Positions 1 through 5,030 of a stretch of 5,144 nt of DNA are shown here, in pieces. The position numbers and the translations under genes are program-made. Every line of letters begins with the position of its first letter. Positions within the stretch are counted from its first letter, which is position 1. The stretch is from Candidatus Bathyarchaeota archaeon (GTDB taxonomy: Archaea; Thermoproteota; Bathyarchaeia; Bathyarchaeales; DTEX01). Location: the NCBI GenBank assembly GCA_021162225.1, contig JAGGZB010000063.1, forward strand, positions 1 through 5,144. The letters run 5' to 3'. The notes below the pieces were generated by a model, which saw only the letters and a program-made list of their open reading frames with translations, searched no databases and had not been told where the DNA came from.

Positions 1-1236
1 CTTCCCGAATCCAGTCTTGTAAGCTGTGCGCCAAACAGCCTCTACAAGCGCCGCTGCATTTCCAAATCTCAGATCTAAACCTTGAAGGTCCTCTTCTGGA
101 ATGTATCCTCTCTCGTTAAGCTCCATCGCCGCGGCTATCGTTGAACCTAGGCTTATAGGGTCTAATCCGAGCTCATCGCAGTAATGGTTCGCCTTCACGA
201 TTGCGTCTAGATCCTTAACTCCTGTGGAGCTTCCAAGAGCCCATATTGATTCGTATTCGGGCCCTTCGGAGCTCAGAATCTGGAATGGACCGGATTTGAC
301 GCTTGTAACCCTTCCACATCCGATTGTGCATCCCCAGCATGCTCTTCTACTCGTTAGATATGTTTCAGCAAGTTTTTCACCGCTTATCTTCTCCGCATCT
401 GGGTTAACGCCTGTCTGCCAGTTCTTATATGGTAATCCCCCAGCATTATTAATCACGTTGACTAATATTGCGGTTCCGTAAGTCGGTAATCCCTCGCCAG
501 TAACTGAGTTCTTCCTCATCTTATCGAGGCATTTCTGCGATATCTCCTTAAACTTGTCCGGATCGGCGACTTGGACTTTCTTATTCCCAGAAACAACTAT
601 TGCTTTTAGCTTTTTAGAGCCCATAACCGCGCCCAGACCGGTTCTTCCAACTGCTCTATGCTCATCGTTCATTATGCATGCCATATGAACCATGTTTTCT
701 CCGGCTGGACCTATACACGTAACGCTTGTGTTTTTGCCACCAACTCTCTTCTTTAAGATTCTACATGTATCGAGGACGTTTTTGCCCCATAGATCACTTG
801 CGTCTCTAATCTCTGCCTCTCCATCCACAATAGATAGATAGACAGGTCTGTCCGAGCATCCTTCAACTACAACCATGTCGAATCCTGAGAATTTCAGAAA
901 TGGCCCCCACTCCCCGCCTGAATTACCGCTTCCAATAGAGCCTGTAAGCGGAGATCTAAGAGCCATAACATGATATCTTCCTGACGATGGAAAGCCCGGA
1001 ACTCCCGTACCCGGCCCCGTTGCAAAGATCATGACGTTTTCTGGACCTAAGGGATTTATGTCCTTCGCAGAGATCCCTTTAGATTCATATTCCTTGAGGT
1101 ATTGATAAAGCAGATATACGGAGTATCCTTTTCCACCAAGATATTTTTTAGCGACGTCGTTAGATATAGGTTCATCCCTCAAAGTTCCAGCTGTAAGATC
1201 AACTCTCAGAATCTTTCCCATATACCCATTCGGCAA
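1..1236 (-). CDS. aor: Aldehyde:ferredoxin oxidoreductase family, tungstopterin enzyme, N-terminal 412 residues (C-terminus off the left edge)
   Basis: Members of this family oxidise aldehydes to carboxylic acids in the cytoplasm, passing electrons to ferredoxin through a [4Fe-4S] cluster next to a tungsten (sometimes molybdenum) bis-pterin. The visible part has no stop or frameshift. Residues 1-12 read MPNGYMGKILRV, the usual family opening. Family blocks follow: GGKGYS near 34-39, TGPGTGVPGFPSSGR at 73-87, IGPAGEN at 175-181 and GRTGLGAVMGSKKLKAI around 197-213. Three cluster cysteines form CxxCxxxC at C300, C303 and C307, then EGPEYE at 324-329. The first pterin-contacting DxxGLD motif is D354-D359. 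Complete family members are about 600 residues, so roughly one third is missing, including the second DxxGL(C/D) motif and the fourth cluster cysteine. The start is taken as TTG at 1236 because an AGGCGAT ribosome site lies four bases upstream; the in-frame ATG at 1221 is too far from it. Substrate subtype (AOR, FOR, WOR) cannot be decided. Confidence 0.95.
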   Translation of the reverse strand, partial: MPNGYMGKILRVDLTAGTLRDEPISNDVAKKYLGGKGYSVYLLYQYLKEYESKGISAKDINPLGPENVMIFATGPGTGVPGFPSSGRYHVMALRSPLTGSIGSGNSGGEWGPFLKFSGFDMVVVEGCSDRPVYLSIVDGEAEIRDASDLWGKNVLDTCRILKKRVGGKNTSVTCIGPAGENMVHMACIMNDEHRAVGRTGLGAVMGSKKLKAIVVSGNKKVQVADPDKFKEISQKCLDKMRKNSVTGEGLPTYGTAILVNVINNAGGLPYKNWQTGVNPDAEKISGEKLAETYLTSRRACWGCTIGCGRVTSVKSGPFQILSSEGPEYESIWALGSSTGVKDLDAIVKANHYCDELGLDPISLGSTIAAAMELNERGYIPEEDLQGLDLRFGNAAALVEAVWRTAYKTGFGK

Positions 1237-1240
1237 TTTA

Positions 1241-1247
1241 ATCGCCT
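1241..1247 (-). promoter_or_regulatory. Ribosome binding site deciding a TTG start for the AOR gene
   Basis: Read on the minus strand this is AGGCGAT, one mismatch from the archaeal consensus AGGTGAT. It is followed by TAAA and the TTG codon at 1236. It lies about 19 bases from the ATG at 1221, which is too far, so it favours the TTG start. That start also completes the conserved N-terminal NGYMGKILRV block. Confidence 0.7.
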
Positions 1248-1263
1248 AAATAAATATCAGTCC

Positions 1264-1320
1264 CAGAATATTTAAAATTTAAACTAACAACCCAGTTAAA
1301 GACTTATGCTTATAAAAATC
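1264..1320. promoter_or_regulatory. AT-rich promoter region upstream of AOR, possibly bidirectional
   Basis: Two TATA-like elements are visible. TTTAAATATT on the minus strand (about 1267-1276) would place an AOR transcript start near 1246, giving a very short leader. CTTATAAAAATC at 1309-1320 is TATA-like on both strands. On the minus strand it would give an AOR leader of about 50 bases; on the plus strand it would start a transcript near 1339, where a stem-loop begins. The sequence alone does not say which is used. Confidence 0.4.
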
Positions 1321-1338
1321 AAGGCAAAATCCCGTTAT

Positions 1339-1380
1339 TCTATTTCGCGACTCTTTTATTTGTTCTTGCTGCGAAATGGA
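1339..1380 (+). other. Stem-loop, 10 pairs with a 22-base loop
   Basis: TCTATTTCGC at 1339-1348 pairs with GCGAAATGGA at 1371-1380. Nine pairs are Watson-Crick and one is a T1341-G1378 wobble. The wobble is stable only in RNA copied from the plus strand; the minus-strand copy would have an A-C mismatch. The left arm begins about 25 bases after the centre of the TATA-like box at 1309-1320, so it could be the 5' end of a plus-strand transcript. A chance repeat or a DNA-level operator remains possible. Confidence 0.4.
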
Positions 1381-1393
1381 TTAGAATTTGCTT

Positions 1394-1427
1394 TTGAGGA
1401 ATTTAAACGGGAACAGGTATTCCTCGG
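1394..1427 (+). other. Stem-loop, 9 pairs with a 16-base loop
   Basis: TTGAGGAAT at 1394-1402 pairs with ATTCCTCGG at 1419-1427: seven Watson-Crick pairs and two terminal T-G wobbles. As with the preceding hairpin, the wobbles favour a plus-strand RNA. The hairpin starts 14 bases after the 1339-1380 stem ends. Its role is unknown. Confidence 0.35.
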
Positions 1428-1492
1428 CACCAATTTTCTGTGAACTTTAAATTTTCTTACGATCCAAAATTTAAACACATATCGATAGATAA

Positions 1493-1505
1493 ATTGTTAA
1501 ACAAT
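1493..1505. repeat. Perfect dyad ATTGTT-A-AACAAT
   Basis: The two six-base arms match exactly around a single central A. A spacer this short cannot form an RNA hairpin, so this would act as a protein-binding site if it is functional. It lies just downstream of a TTTAAAC element at about 1470-1476. Small AT-rich palindromes also arise by chance in DNA of this composition. Confidence 0.3.
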
Positions 1506-1728
1506 AGAGGTCTTGTTCATGGGCGTGGTTACTCTTTCATCGTAGTTGTCATTTCTCAAGATGTAAGAAAAAGCTGGGCTTGAAGCCTCTTGTCAGAAGA
1601 TCGTGTTGTAGAGAAGAGATGAGTTGTGTCTCTTGTTCCACAAAGAGCCATAAAAGAAATGGGAGGTTTCGTTAAAGGGTTTAGACACTCAAAATTTGAG
1701 GGATGAAGAGGGCCAGACTTAATTCTCA

Positions 1729-1750
1729 TCGATTCTTATGGGAGAATCGA
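1729..1750 (+). other. Stem-loop, 8 perfect pairs with a 6-base loop
   Basis: TCGATTCT at 1729-1736 pairs exactly with AGAATCGA at 1743-1750. The loop is TATGGG, and an extra T-G pair can form inside it on the plus-strand copy. It falls inside the broken reading frame, over the codons for IDSYGRIE. It may be an RNA structure or simply a coincidence within former coding sequence. Confidence 0.35.
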
Positions 1751-1974
1751 ACACTTTGCTGAAGACCCTTTGGCAGACAAGTTCCTCCATTGGCTGTAAC
1801 GATTGCGATTATCAGTTTGTTTCTCCATATGCCTTTCAGATCACGGAGCTCCCCTTGTTTTCCATAATCCGTAGATAATTTTACTGTAGGAAGAAGAGCA
1901 TCAGATGTTTATTCGTATGATGCTACGTTAATTTTTATCATCTTTTCTTTGGGTTCTTTTTATTCTTTATCGTC

Positions 1975-2011
1975 AGATTACTTCCGTAATCTAAAATTCT
2001 TTCCCTTTTTT
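1975..2011 (+). terminator. Hairpin plus T-run, candidate plus-strand terminator
   Basis: AGATTAC (1975-1981) and GTAATCT (1986-1992) form seven perfect pairs around a TTCC loop. A T-rich run, ending in six or more T at about 2005-2011, lies roughly ten bases beyond. Further T-clusters at 1930-1965 lie just upstream. Known genes on both sides are on the minus strand, so this would end a transcript from the gap. The T-run reaches the stop codon of the coiled-coil gene, so the two units would converge tail to tail. Confidence 0.4.
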
Positions 2012-2723
2012 ATTCTAGGTGGATTATCGGCATGATAAAATTTTTTATTCTCTCTGAATACCGAACCTTACGTAGCGGTATTGATCCTCCATCCTCAAAT
2101 TGGACGATGGGTTGCTGTCTCCTCTTTTTAGGTAGCAAATGCGCCCGACCGGCTTTGATGAACTCTAAAATCTTCGTTCTGTGCGGTTCGGGTGGAAGCC
2201 ATTCTTGAATGCTTTCCAATATTTTCTCTAGAGGCATAAGTATGGGCAGTGGTTTCCCGATGCGCTTTTTCTCATCTTTTCCCCAATCCCTCAAACCTTT
2301 CACTTTGCCATAAAGCTCTATTAGATCTAAGCATCTTTCCTTGTAGGCTCTTAGCGAAGACTCAAGTTCACCTGCGATCCTTCTTATCTCTTCAGCTGTC
2401 TCAAGAATTTCTTCTAGACGGCTCTTAGGCATTCCTCGTGAGATCCATTTATAGATCTTCTCTGCTGATTCCTCAGCTTTCTTTGTCTCAGGAGCTTTAA
2501 TCTTTAAGGCTTCCTCGAGTATCAGTTTAAGTCTCTCCCTGAATCTCTCGTACTCTCTGAGTCTATCTTCCATACGTTCTATCATGTACAAAGCATCCTG
2601 AACTAGGCCGCGTATTTCCTCCGTTTCATGAGGCTTAAGACAGCTGCTACTTAGCATTCTGCGGAGCTCATCTATAGTGCCGCATACATCGCTAAGTTTT
2701 GTCTCCCTCAATTCTGTTGCCAC
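2010..2723 (-). CDS. Unrecognised charged helical protein, probable coiled coil, 237 residues
   Basis: I do not recognise a family. The protein is rich in Glu, Lys, Arg and Leu, with long stretches free of Gly and Pro. These suggest helices at about 33-75, 80-97 and 99-145, with heptad-like spacing of Leu/Ile (for example YMIERMEDRLREYERFRERL at 46-65). The C-terminal third differs: a Pro-rich link near 158-164 and 177-180, a short helix at 181-193, a basic patch LLPKKRRQQP at 196-205, and a hydrophobic tail ending IMPIIHLE. There is no signal peptide, membrane segment, nucleotide-binding loop or zinc motif; its cysteines (14, 28, 131) are isolated. The start is GTG at 2723, since an in-frame TAA lies two codons upstream, but no clear ribosome site precedes it. 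It lies 176 bases beyond the isomerase stop, with a T-run between, so it is probably transcribed alone. A scaffold or nucleic-acid-binding role is only a guess. Confidence 0.75.
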   Translation of the reverse strand: MATELRETKLSDVCGTIDELRRMLSSSCLKPHETEEIRGLVQDALYMIERMEDRLREYERFRERLKLILEEALKIKAPETKKAEESAEKIYKWISRGMPKSRLEEILETAEEIRRIAGELESSLRAYKERCLDLIELYGKVKGLRDWGKDEKKRIGKPLPILMPLEKILESIQEWLPPEPHRTKILEFIKAGRAHLLPKKRRQQPIVQFEDGGSIPLRKVRYSERIKNFIMPIIHLE

Positions 2724-2850
2724 CGTCTCTTAGAAATAACTCGAACCACCAACACTATTGGAAATGACATGACATTTCAAAAGAAGTTGCCCTATTTCTC
2801 CTTTATTAATACTGTTTTCTCAGAATCCAAAGATATTACCAATTATAGAG

Positions 2851-2866
2851 GAAAAGATAAAAAGGG
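2851..2866 (-). terminator. T-rich terminator downstream of the isomerase gene
   Basis: On the minus strand this reads as a run of T broken by one A and C (CCCTTTTTTATCTTTTC), about 35-50 bases after the isomerase stop codon. Archaeal RNA polymerase terminates at such tracts without a hairpin. It separates the isomerase gene from the coiled-coil gene downstream. Confidence 0.5.
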
Positions 2867-2899
2867 AAGTTTGGGATCTGAAACTTATAATCTCATAGT

Positions 2900-3751
2900 C
2901 TAAAGGGATTCTCTCAGATACTCAACGTCCCTCTTTAGGGTTTCCATTACTTTCTCGAGAGGTAGGGACCTCCACCCTTCAAACTCATCTTCTATCGAGA
3001 TTGCTCCTTTGTATCCACTTGACTTGAGCTTTCCAATAACCTTCGAGAGGTCTATGTCTCCATCGGGTAATGGAACAAGCTTTACCTCTCCGGGTTTCCT
3101 TCTCTCCTCCTTTCTTTCTGTTTTCCCATTCTTCATGTGGGTATGTGCTGTCAGCGGAATGATCTCCTCGATTATCTCTTTAACCTCTGAGAGTCTATAT
3201 CCGAACCAGTAGAAGTTTCCAGTATCCATATTTATCTTTAGGTTTTCAGAATTTACTCCCTCGATTATTCTTTTTAGAATGTCTATATTATTTGTTATTC
3301 TTCCATGATTCTCTAACGCTAGGATTATTCCTTTCTCTTCCGCATATGAAGACGATCTCTTCAGTCCGTCGATAATCATTTTTATGCTTTCCTCCATTGT
3401 GACTCCTTCACGCGGCTCTCCCCCAAAGACTCTGACAACGGGACATCCTATCGCAGCTGCAGCGTCTATGCATTCCATGACGCCTTCAACTTGTCTCTCG
3501 AAGAGGCTCTTCTCTGTCTGGACAAAATTGTTCCCTGCATTTACGCTCAGAATCTCAAGTCCATAAGACTCAGCCTTCGAGGCGGCTTCTCTGACTGATT
3601 CAGGCTTGAAGCTTATGGTTCCCTTGAAGATCCCTTTATAGAAGGTTGGATTATATATTTCTAATCCATCTAGCCCCAGACTCTTCACTCTAGAGAGTAC
3701 TTCCTCGTAATTCATATCGCTAAAGATCAGGGTTGTGATACCAAGCTTCAT
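2900..3751 (-). CDS. Sugar-phosphate isomerase/epimerase-like TIM-barrel protein (xylose isomerase-like / AP endonuclease 2 superfamily), 283 residues
   Basis: This superfamily comprises cytosolic metal-dependent enzymes that isomerise or epimerise sugars, ketoses or inositols (and, in one branch, cut abasic DNA). Numbering from the ATG, the first strand is KLGITTLIF and the metal-binding positions are in place: E147 in LALENHG, D176 in NMDTGNF, H205 in HTHMKNG and E254 in ISIEDE. The block LPDGDIDL (about 228-235) before the last strands matches the usual GxGxIDF-type element of the isomerases. The length is typical for the family. An AAGGAG ribosome site lies nine bases before ATG 3751. A TTG at 3757 is also in frame but only three bases from that site, so ATG is preferred. 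The gene is divergent from the PIG-L gene and shares its promoter region, which suggests a joint sugar or cyclitol pathway. The substrate cannot be told from sequence; an endonuclease IV role is less likely because the protein lacks that family's extra metal-site motifs. Confidence 0.88.
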   Translation of the reverse strand: MKLGITTLIFSDMNYEEVLSRVKSLGLDGLEIYNPTFYKGIFKGTISFKPESVREAASKAESYGLEILSVNAGNNFVQTEKSLFERQVEGVMECIDAAAAIGCPVVRVFGGEPREGVTMEESIKMIIDGLKRSSSYAEEKGIILALENHGRITNNIDILKRIIEGVNSENLKINMDTGNFYWFGYRLSEVKEIIEEIIPLTAHTHMKNGKTERKEERRKPGEVKLVPLPDGDIDLSKVIGKLKSSGYKGAISIEDEFEGWRSLPLEKVMETLKRDVEYLRESL

Positions 3752-3760
3752 CTTCAATCA

Positions 3761-3766
3761 CTCCTT
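3761..3766 (-). promoter_or_regulatory. Ribosome binding site of the isomerase gene
   Basis: AAGGAG on the minus strand sits nine bases before ATG 3751 and three before TTG 3757. The spacing favours the ATG start. Confidence 0.65.
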
Positions 3767-3784
3767 AAATCTGGTAGGGAAGCT

Positions 3785-3806
3785 AATATATTAAACTTAA
3801 CTTAAG
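3785..3806. promoter_or_regulatory. Shared bidirectional promoter with dyad between isomerase and PIG-L genes
   Basis: AATATATT at 3785-3792 is a perfect palindrome and can act as a TATA box in both directions. It would place a minus-strand start near 3763, just before the isomerase ribosome site. It would place a plus-strand start near 3811-3814, which would make the PIG-L mRNA leaderless or nearly so. A second dyad, CTTAA-C-TTAAG at 3796-3806, lies between this box and the PIG-L start and is a candidate operator. No other promoter-like sequence fits in the 59 bases. Confidence 0.5.
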
Positions 3807-3810
3807 AGAG

Positions 3811-4545
3811 ATGCTTGAGGGATTACGTGTGTTTGATGAGAAGTGCAGAAACATAATTGTCGTCTCAGCCCATCCAATGGCGGCTGATGTTGGAGTTGGA
3901 GGTATCATGGCTCAAGCAGTAAAGAAAGGATTGAATGTTCACCTAATCGTTATGTCTAGGGGAGAGACAGGGGTGCCCGGCATACCGCGTAACATTTTAG
4001 CAACGTTAAGAGAAGAGGAGCAGAGAAAAGCGTGTAAAGAACTCGGGGTAGAGAATATTCACTTCTTAGGGTTCCGATGCAATGAAATATATGATACGCG
4101 AGAGACAAGACTCGCGCTAATAAAAATCTTTAGAAGATTAAAAGCTGATGTAGTTATAACCCATACAGAACTTGACACACATCAAGATCATAGAGCTACA
4201 GCCTACGCTTCTTTTGCCGCGGCTAAATGTAGTTCTCTTCCCGCAATAGACGTTGGGGAAGAAGCATACACCGTAAGAAGAGTCTTCACGTACGGATTGC
4301 CGGGATATAATCCTACCTTCAAACCTGAGATATATATCGATGTAACTCCTGAGATCGAAGCGAAGAAAAGAGCTCTTAAGTGTTATGAAACCTCATACAA
4401 GAATCTAGGCTGGAGCCCAGAAAGATGGGTTGACTTCTGGCTCTCCCAAGATCGTCTCTTCGGAGCTGAATCCGGCGTCATGTTCGCTGAAGGACTTAAA
4501 TCCTTCTATAGCTCCCACATAGAAACAAGAGCCTATAGGCTTTAG
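3811..4545 (+). CDS. PIG-L/LmbE-fold protein with a degenerate AHPDD signature, 244 residues
   Basis: Members of this fold are zinc enzymes that remove acetyl or similar groups from N-acetylglucosamine conjugates (MshB, archaeal chitobiose deacetylase, LmbE). The fold is clear: first strand NIIVVSAH (14-21), GVGGIMAQAV, VHLIVMSRGETG, REEEQRKACKELG, the D122-x-H124-x-D126-H127-R motif that supplies the third zinc ligand (H127), EIYIDVTPEIEAKKRAL, and the C-terminal FGAESGVMFAEGL block. The usual AHPDD is here A20-H21-P22-M23-A24, followed by A25-D26. Both the general-base Asp and the zinc-binding Asp are therefore absent. The enzyme is either inactive, differently liganded or working by another mechanism. 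ATG 3811 has no ribosome site but fits a leaderless mRNA from the TATA box at 3785. GTG 3829, preceded by GAGGGAT, is an alternative start seven codons into the frame. The gene is divergent from a sugar isomerase-like gene, so a shared sugar pathway is plausible. Confidence 0.9.
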   Translation: MLEGLRVFDEKCRNIIVVSAHPMAADVGVGGIMAQAVKKGLNVHLIVMSRGETGVPGIPRNILATLREEEQRKACKELGVENIHFLGFRCNEIYDTRETRLALIKIFRRLKADVVITHTELDTHQDHRATAYASFAAAKCSSLPAIDVGEEAYTVRRVFTYGLPGYNPTFKPEIYIDVTPEIEAKKRALKCYETSYKNLGWSPERWVDFWLSQDRLFGAESGVMFAEGLKSFYSSHIETRAYRL

Positions 4546-4635
4546 TTTCCGCACTACCAATAAAGTTCATGACGTAGATCTCCAGAAACACCATTAATTT
4601 ATCATTTCAAATGTCTAACTTCTAATGGCGGTATT

Positions 4636-4658
4636 GATTTTATACATCGACTTTTCTT
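4636..4658 (+). terminator. T-rich terminator candidate after the PIG-L gene
   Basis: GATTTTATAC and CGACTTTTCTT form two short T-tracts about 90-110 bases after the PIG-L stop codon. They are consistent with weak archaeal termination on the plus strand. Otherwise the 191 bases between the PIG-L gene and the tRNA gene show nothing I can name. Confidence 0.3.
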
Positions 4659-4736
4659 GGCTCTCTCATATCATATCTATTATTCCGTAAATTCTCTATC
4701 TTAAAGAAGGGATACTTGTCCGAAGTGAAGTGTTGA

Positions 4737-4810
4737 TGCGGCCGCCGGGATTTGAACCCGGGCTGTCGGCTCGGGAGGCCGATGTCCTAACCAGACTAGA
4801 CTACGGCCGC
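4737..4810 (-). tRNA. tRNA-Gly, anticodon CCC
   Basis: The cloverleaf folds completely on the minus strand. The acceptor stem GCGGCCG (4804-4810) pairs with CGGCCGC (4738-4744). The D stem GTCT/GGAC has one G-T pair and a ten-base loop containing GGTTA. The anticodon stem TCGGC/GCCGA has loop CTCCCGA, giving anticodon CCC at 4773-4775, which reads the glycine codon GGG. The variable loop is CAGC. The T stem CCGGG/CCCGG closes the loop TTCAAAT. The discriminator base is A at 4737. The CCA tail is not encoded (the next bases are TCA), so it would be added after transcription. There is no intron. Confidence 0.97.
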
Positions 4811-4832
4811 CATTCGACGGATTGGTTAACTT

Positions 4833-4850
4833 GCTTATATATGTTTAAAT
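4833..4850 (-). promoter_or_regulatory. TATA-box promoter of the tRNA-Gly gene
   Basis: On the minus strand this reads ATTTAAACATATATAAGC. Its TATATAA core is centred about 26 bases upstream of the first tRNA base (4810), the expected spacing for archaeal initiation, so the transcript would start at or within a few bases of the mature 5' end. Confidence 0.65.
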
Positions 4851-4870
4851 AAACTTTGTTCATCAATATT

Positions 4871-4918
4871 TCGCTTCTTCTCAAAAGATAAGAATTCATC
4901 TTTTCCATCGCTTCTTCT
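4871..4918. repeat. Two 11-base direct repeats flanking a small dyad
   Basis: TCGCTTCTTCT occurs at 4871-4881 and again at 4908-4918. Between them AAAAGAT (4883-4889) and ATCTTTT (4898-4904) form a seven-pair dyad around AAGAATTC. The element lies between the tRNA promoter and the ATP synthase subunit gene, about 110 bases beyond the latter's stop. It may be a regulatory site or a mobile-element scar, or chance. Apart from this and the tRNA promoter, the 220 bases at 4811-5030 show nothing else recognisable. Confidence 0.3.
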
Positions 4919-5030
4919 AAACTATAAAAAAGGATATCCAAAGGGGGCTAGGTGTTTTAAAAATCACTGATTATATCGTAGGAACTGGAGAATTGAGTGT
5001 CATGCTTGGTCTTAACTTTAATCGTTCAAT

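Larger units (their letters stand above)
1407..1799 (+). pseudogene. Possible decayed gene: 130-codon frame interrupted only by three TGA codons
   Basis: This frame opens after a TAA at 1404-1406 and ends at TAA 1797-1799. Between them there is no TAA or TAG, only TGA at 1581, 1620 and 1704. The translation looks protein-like in places: KHISIDKLLNNRGLVHGRGY, then SFIVVVISQDVRKSWA before the first TGA, and GPDLILIDSYGRIEHFAEDP in the last segment. A C-to-T change of CGA (Arg) or a change of TGG (Trp) would create such stops. After the terminal TAA a second frame continues with GCNDCDYQFVSPYAF, which could mark an added frameshift. The alternation of hydrophobic strands with aspartates recalls RNase H-fold transposases, but no family motif is recognised and I assign no function. 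Inverted repeats inside it may instead mean a non-coding RNA. No start codon with a good ribosome site is evident. Confidence 0.3.
1237..2009. other. 773-base stretch with no intact gene
   Basis: No frame here encodes a convincing intact protein. The stretch contains the AOR promoter, several perfect inverted repeats (1339-1380, 1394-1427, 1493-1505, 1688-1700, 1729-1750, 1975-1992), a broken plus-strand reading frame (1407-1799), and T-rich plus-strand sequence from about 1930 to 2011. The T-rich end lies on the strand opposite both flanking genes. It therefore fits a terminator for a plus-strand transcript better than one for either minus-strand neighbour. No tRNA, rRNA, CRISPR repeat or transposon end was recognised. 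Confidence 0.6.

Noticed and set aside
224..481. 85-codon open frame on the plus strand
   Set aside because: It is antisense to a clearly coding part of the AOR gene that includes the cluster cysteines; it has no ribosome site or recognisable motif.
1268..1476. Recurring ATTTAAAC motif (about 1276, 1401, 1469)
   Set aside because: Spacing is irregular and the motif is expected by chance in AT-rich sequence; it is too weak to call a repeat array.
1688..1700. Dyad CTCAAA-A-TTTGAG
   Set aside because: It is perfect, but it lies within the possible former coding frame with no promoter nearby, so a regulatory call is not justified.
1581..1706. TGA recoded as a sense codon in this organism
   Set aside because: None of the visible stops is TGA, which first seemed suggestive. 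However, the intact genes contain no in-frame TGA over roughly 1,180 codons, so general reassignment is not supported.
1738..1878. 46-codon plus-strand frame starting ATG, containing CNDC
   Set aside because: There is no ribosome site, its first part overlaps the broken longer frame, and no known small-protein motif is present. It may be a frameshifted continuation of that frame.
1729..1908. 60-codon open stretch on the minus strand
   Set aside because: It lacks an ATG, GTG or TTG start, is bounded by stops, and shows no homology I recognise.
1237..2009. CRISPR array, transposon ends or C/D-box guide RNA in the gap
   Set aside because: No regularly spaced repeats, no matching terminal inverted repeats with target duplication, and no properly spaced RTGATGA and CTGA box pair were found.
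3009..3566. Two plus-strand open frames (3009-3212 and 3384-3566)
   Set aside because: Both are antisense to the isomerase gene, whose metal-site motifs establish the coding strand.
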